Positions 29,673 to 32,313 of a DNA stretch of 32,313 nt are shown piece by piece. The notes beneath the pieces are model-generated. The model saw only the letters and a program-made list of their open reading frames with translations. It did no database searches and was not told the origin of the DNA. The stretch covers positions 1 through 32,313 of the forward strand of contig JACCTL010000107.1 in assembly GCA_013812395.1 (NCBI GenBank). The letters run 5' to 3'. The stretch's first letter is position 1, and each line of letters starts with the position of its first letter. A program made the position numbers and the translations under genes. The DNA comes from Euzebyaceae bacterium. GTDB lineage: Bacteria; Actinomycetota; Nitriliruptoria; Euzebyales; Egibacteraceae.

Positions 29673-30399
29673 ACAGCAGCTTTCCGAACACTTCCGACGT
29701 GCCGCAGATAGCCTTTGCCCGCCGCCAGACCGGCTGGCTCGAGTGGTGCAGCGCGGTCGTCGGCGCCGTGCGGCACAGGGCGGAGTAATAGCACTCGTCG
29801 CGGTCACCGCCGCGCTTGCCGTACCCGCGCTTGTGGGATCGTTGGGGCCGGCGCGCAGCGTCAGCGCCAAGAGCAGCGGCCCCGCAACTGTGAGCGGATC
29901 TCCGACCGACGCATCGTCCGGGGACGCCGCTGCGCTGCCCGCGCGTGGGTTCGTCGCTAGCGGGCCGAGGTATTCGTCGCTGGAAGAACTTGTCGCAGCG
30001 GGCCACCTCATTCTAACCGCAACGGTCGAGGACGTGCTGGCGGCAGGGTCTGAAGGCCCGCCCGGGGAAGAAATAAGCCATCTAGACACCGTCGTTCGGG
30101 TCGGCGAAGTATGGAAAGGATCGGCTCCTGGGGCGACTGTCACTGTTCGCACACTGGAACTGGCCTTCGCAGGCCCGAACGCAAAAGAGTGGAGGCAGCA
30201 CGGCGAACGCGTCGTCCTCTTCCTATCACCAAGCACGGAAAACGAGGGTCTCTACATACCCGCGAAGGTGAATTACAACCAGACCATCTACGTGGTCACC
30301 GATGACGACCTCCTGGCGACATTCCCGGACGACGAACTCGCTCAACGCGTCGCTGCCATGACCCTCCCACAGTTACGCCGGACAGTGCGGCAGGGATAA
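29662..30399 (+). CDS. Membrane protein, probable anti-sigma partner with NTR-like outer domain
   Basis: 245 residues from GTG 29662, overlapping the sigma gene by 11 nt. The first 40 residues are cytoplasmic (LEQQLSEHFRRAADSLCPPP, then RLARVVQRGRRRR). One membrane helix spans about 41-62 (GVIALVAVTAALAVPALVG). A Ser/Ala-rich linker leads to an outer domain (about 100-245) with LILTATVEDVL, TVVRVGEVWKG, ATVTVRTLEL and GERVVLFLSP. The V..VWKG...V.V..L pattern resembles the NTR/TIMP-like proteins at the left end of the window, but the cysteines are absent. The short inner part lacks the HxxxCxxC zinc anti-sigma motif, so if it inhibits the sigma factor it does so by a different or shortened domain. 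The pairing is inferred from overlap. Confidence 0.75.
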   Translation: MSLEQQLSEHFRRAADSLCPPPDRLARVVQRGRRRRAAQGGVIALVAVTAALAVPALVGSLGPARSVSAKSSGPATVSGSPTDASSGDAAALPARGFVASGPRYSSLEELVAAGHLILTATVEDVLAAGSEGPPGEEISHLDTVVRVGEVWKGSAPGATVTVRTLELAFAGPNAKEWRQHGERVVLFLSPSTENEGLYIPAKVNYNQTIYVVTDDDLLATFPDDELAQRVAAMTLPQLRRTVRQG

Positions 30400-30708
30400 C
30401 GTGGGTCTTACGGCTCCTGAAGTGGCTGTGGGCCGGTAAGCGGCGGTGAGGCGCGAAGTCGCACGTGAGAGGAGCGCGAGGACGGGCCGCCTTTTACCAG
30501 GCACGCTGCGCTTCCTTCCGGTACGGCTACTCGTCGCAGCCCCGATGACCTGCGTGACTTGGATGCGCGGGCGTCATGTATCCGGCACTCTGTTACGGAT
30601 GGCAACGACCGGTGGTGATCCGCGCAGCGACGCTGGAGGCGCGCGTCGCGCCCCGCGACTCGACAGCCGCGGCGGCGTCTGCTCCGTCATACGCGCAGGG
30701 GTGGCCCC
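30400..30708. other. Gap with no supported gene
   Basis: About 309 bp between the sigma-linked membrane gene and the next short gene. Open frames here are short or overlap in ways typical of chance in GC-rich DNA, and none has a ribosome site with a plausible protein. I see no strong hairpin or repeat. Confidence 0.5.
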
Positions 30709-30846
30709 ATGGCGACCGTCTTGGCGGGCGTCGTCGTCGCCCCTCTGCTGCTGGAGGCGGTTGTCTCCGCTGTCGGCTGGCTGTTCTACGGCCCCATCGA
30801 CCTGTTTACGGCGCTGCGCGGCCCGGTGGCCAGCGCGTCGGGCTGA
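30709..30846 (+). CDS. Small single-helix membrane protein (45 residues)
   Basis: ATG 30709 follows AGGGG at about 8 nt. The peptide is strongly hydrophobic at its start (ATVLAGVVVAPLLLEAVVSA, VGWLFYG), then has an amphipathic end (PIDLFTALRGPVASASG). One membrane helix is predicted by eye. The next candidate ORF starts one base after its stop (TGA-G-ATG). No family is recognised. Its length makes chance possible, but the ribosome site, hydrophobic character and tight packing with the following genes support it. Confidence 0.5.
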   Translation: MATVLAGVVVAPLLLEAVVSAVGWLFYGPIDLFTALRGPVASASG

Positions 30847-30847
30847 G

Positions 30848-31006
30848 ATGGTGTCTTCATCAACAGGCACCGTGGCCCCGCCCGCTCCGAGCCCCCAGGG
30901 ACTAGGCGACGGCCGCGACCGTGTACCCGCGCTTGCGGACGTGGTCACGTTGTCGTTGCATCGAGATCGTCACAGCCAGCGTATGGAGTTCCGCCCGTCT
31001 GCCTGA
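30848..31006 (+). CDS. Hypothetical 52-residue protein
   Basis: ATG 30848 lies one base after the stop of the membrane peptide gene, with GGGCTGAG before it as a poor ribosome site. The product begins MVSSSTGTVAPPAPSPQG and ends in a basic stretch (SLHRDRHSQRMEFRPSA). It has no motif I recognise. It ends 14 bp before the ATG of the next gene. Support is position only, so it may be non-coding. Confidence 0.3.
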   Translation: MVSSSTGTVAPPAPSPQGLGDGRDRVPALADVVTLSLHRDRHSQRMEFRPSA

Positions 31007-31020
31007 GTTAGGAGCGCGCG

Positions 31021-31539
31021 ATGCAAGTTCCACCGGATCCGGCCTACCTGAGGTTCAAGGACGGCATCGTCAAGACGCGAGACGACATCGCGGATCGCTA
31101 TCGGTGGCGGTGGTCGCCCAAGGATACCAAGTGGTACACGTACAGCATTAAGGACTGGATCCTCGAGGACGTGCAGGTTGCGGACACCCCGGTGACATCG
31201 ATGGTGAACCTGTGGCAGGAGCAATGGCTGGACCTCCATCTCCCGCGCGTGTTCGAGGCGTTGACGAGCGCTTATGGCAGGTCGCGAGCACGATGGCCAA
31301 CTCTGGTATGGACATACCTCGGAGGCGGCGACTGGCGAAACGTCACGTCGCGACGCACCGGAGTCCCGGATCGTCCACCCGAGCAGCCGCCGAAGAAGCC
31401 AGCCCCCATCCCTCAAGAATGCCTGGACCGCATGACGTCCGCCCGGAAGCTGGCCGAGGACGGTTACATCACGTCCGCCCAAGCGCAACAGATCATCCGA
31501 CAGATCGCAGAGGAGTGCGTTGGCGTCGATCTGCCGTAA
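31021..31539 (+). CDS. Hypothetical protein with SHOCT-like C-terminal helix pair
   Basis: 172 residues. ATG 31021 follows TTAGGAG. The N-terminal two thirds are rich in Trp, Tyr and charged residues (RYRWRWSPKDTKWYTYSIKD, WILEDVQVAD, NLWQEQWLDLHLP), which points to a compact soluble fold I do not recognise. A Pro-rich linker (PDRPPEQPPKKPAPIPQ) at about 116-132 leads to a helical tail, DRMTSARKLAEDGYITSAQA, then QQIIRQIAEE, that resembles a SHOCT oligomerisation motif (a helix, DG-IT turn, second helix). No signal peptide or membrane helix. It is 31 bp from the dodecin-like gene downstream and probably in the same transcript. Base composition is less GC-rich than in the core block, in line with accessory DNA. 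Confidence 0.75.
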   Translation: MQVPPDPAYLRFKDGIVKTRDDIADRYRWRWSPKDTKWYTYSIKDWILEDVQVADTPVTSMVNLWQEQWLDLHLPRVFEALTSAYGRSRARWPTLVWTYLGGGDWRNVTSRRTGVPDRPPEQPPKKPAPIPQECLDRMTSARKLAEDGYITSAQAQQIIRQIAEECVGVDLP

Positions 31540-31570
31540 CGCATACCGCCCGCCGGAAAGGAGAGATTCC

Positions 31571-31741
31571 ATGCCTGAGACCGTCTACGGGAATGGCACG
31601 ACTATCGAGGACGCGGTCGCCGACGCGATCAGTGAGATCGATCAAAATCACATTTCGGGCGAGGTGAGGAAGATCCTCGTGGACCGCGGCGGGGTCCGAG
31701 GCGGCGTGGAGTTCCGCGTCGAAGTGCGGGTAAACGGTTGA
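31571..31741 (+). CDS. Small dodecin-like protein (56 residues)
   Basis: ATG 31571 follows AAAGGAGAG, a strong ribosome site. The product has a short strand, then a helix (TTIEDAVADAISEIDQNHIS) and two strands (EVRKILVDRGGV and GVEFRVEVRVNG). This beta-alpha-beta-beta order, with ..S.EDAV..AI..., RG.V..G.. and EFRV.V.V, resembles dodecins, small 12-subunit flavin-storage proteins. The Trp that stacks on flavin in true dodecins is missing and the protein is about 12 residues shorter, so flavin binding is doubtful. It could instead be another small beta-rich oligomer. It is last in the run of small genes. Confidence 0.6.
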   Translation: MPETVYGNGTTIEDAVADAISEIDQNHISGEVRKILVDRGGVRGGVEFRVEVRVNG

Positions 31742-32122
31742 ATCGCACGACCTTCCCGACGCGGGGATATCAGCCGTCGTCGCGGAACGACCGCATCATC
31801 GGCACGGCGAACGCGGTCCCCACGAGCTTGATGACGACTCAGCAGCCAATGCCAAACGCATTTACATCCCACGACACACAACGTCGAAGGCACCAAGACA
31901 GACTGCAGTGCCGCACACACCAGCAGCCTGACTGCGACGACGCGCCGTGTCAGTCGCAGGATGCGCCAGTGCTGCGTCGGAAGGACTCTGGCACTAGCTC
32001 CATTCATACGTCAGGTGTTACCTGGTCCGGCTTTCCAGACACGTCGCCGCCGCCTCAGCACGTGGAGACGAGCCCATATCGGCACATCTCTTATGCCGCA
32101 GAGCGGCTACGGGGCGTCCTGA
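31742..32122. other. Gene-free stretch before the last gene
   Basis: About 380 bp, less GC-rich than the rest of the window. Frames on both strands are short or lie antisense to the dodecin-like gene and do not look like proteins. CTGCGAC (31932-31938) and GTCGCAG (31953-31959) form a 7-bp inverted repeat with a 14-nt loop, a possible weak terminator. Confidence 0.45.
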
Positions 32123-32128
32123 TACCCT
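32123..32128 (+). promoter_or_regulatory. -10 element of the last gene
   Basis: TACCCT lies 6 nt before ATG 32135, with no ribosome site, so a leaderless message is likely. It is the same hexamer and nearly the same spacing as before the gene at 11893. Confidence 0.4.
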
Positions 32129-32134
32129 GCTGCC

Positions 32135-32313
32135 ATGGCACCGCCGCTTCACGTGGCCTTCGCGGGAGGAGCGACTGGCCCGTGGCGAGTCGATCGACTG
32201 GAAGCGGAGCGCGGCCGGAACTTGCCCCTCGTCGAACGACTCTCTGTAATCGAGGGAGGCGATGCTGTACCGCCGGAGACCGCCGCCTGGGTGCTCCGCG
32301 GAGTGATGAGCAA
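32135..32313 (+). CDS. Probable chlorite-dismutase-family protein (5' part only)
   Basis: The frame is open from ATG 32135 to the window end, about 59 residues. It starts MAPPLHVAFAGGATGPWRVD and continues with VERLSVIEGG and a TAAWVLRGVMS motif. The W.LRGV.SN.RY type segment is one I associate with chlorite-dismutase-like heme proteins, whose heme-binding region would lie beyond the window. The assignment rests on this one segment. The rest of the gene is needed to confirm it. Confidence 0.5.
   Translation, partial: MAPPLHVAFAGGATGPWRVDRLEAERGRNLPLVERLSVIEGGDAVPPETAAWVLRGVMS

Noticed and set aside
30446-30840. Long plus-strand frame reading into the 52-residue ORF
   Set aside because: The upstream part is Arg/Ser/Cys-rich, overlaps the membrane-peptide gene in another frame and has no supporting start.
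31648-32007. A 119-codon minus-strand frame
   Set aside because: It is antisense to the dodecin-like gene, has no ribosome site and gives a low-complexity Arg/Thr/Pro-rich product.
1-32313. CRISPR arrays, toxin-antitoxin pairs or insertion sequences
   Set aside because: No regularly spaced repeat-spacer array, transposase motif or paired toxin/antitoxin genes could be found on either strand.

Overview
The window is a single stretch of high-GC (roughly 70%) bacterial chromosome that reads as an actinobacterium. The strongest evidence is the minus-strand block at about 16.9-27.0 kb. It holds, in order of transcription, pgsA, a DUF881 gene, sbp (DUF1290), a second DUF881 gene, gcvH, a garA-type FHA gene, ftsR, a D-Ala-D-Ala carboxypeptidase, a DUF151 bifunctional nuclease, a second MerR-type regulator, and gcvPA/gcvPB. 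As I recall, this is almost the gene order of Mycobacterium tuberculosis Rv1822-Rv1832. Differences are that glycine decarboxylase is split into two subunits, a penicillin-binding carboxypeptidase sits between ftsR and the nuclease gene, and the FHA protein carries an N-terminal zinc ribbon. Frequent GTG/TTG starts and apparently leaderless promoters also fit Actinobacteria, perhaps a deep-branching class. The species cannot be fixed from sequence alone.

Layout. 0-2 kb: two membrane-anchored secreted proteins of a TIMP/NTR-like type flank a small-molecule kinase of the streptomycin/hydroxyurea phosphotransferase family. 2-4.7 kb: a stand-alone LigD-type polymerase domain is translationally coupled to a D-2-hydroxyacid dehydrogenase and is divergent from a TetR regulator. 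4.7-9.8 kb: an unusual papain-fold protease fused to a five-repeat tachylectin-2-like propeller is divergent from a large ATPase-LuxR regulator, with palindromes in the shared upstream region. 9.8-16.8 kb: a double-hairpin tandem repeat, an acyl-ACP desaturase, a short-form phosphoglycerate mutase, two small zinc-ribbon genes, leucyl aminopeptidase, an S55 (SpoIVB-like) secreted protein and an Fpg/Nei DNA glycosylase. 16.8-27 kb: the conserved glycine-cleavage/division/envelope block. 27.07 kb: tRNA-Pro(GGG), followed by a tyrosine integrase, which marks an integration site.

Right of the integrase (28.6-32.3 kb) the sequence is less dense and looks accessory. It has a structured non-coding stretch, an ECF sigma factor overlapping a membrane protein whose outer domain resembles the NTR-like proteins at the left end, then a run of small tightly spaced genes (a one-helix membrane peptide, a short ORF, an unrecognised 172-residue protein with a SHOCT-like tail, and a 56-residue dodecin-like protein). 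The window ends inside a probable chlorite-dismutase-family gene.

The most interesting candidates for something undescribed are the protease-propeller protein with its divergent regulator, and the ECF sigma/NTR-domain sensor with the small-gene cluster beside it. All functions are assigned by reading motifs. No database search was run.
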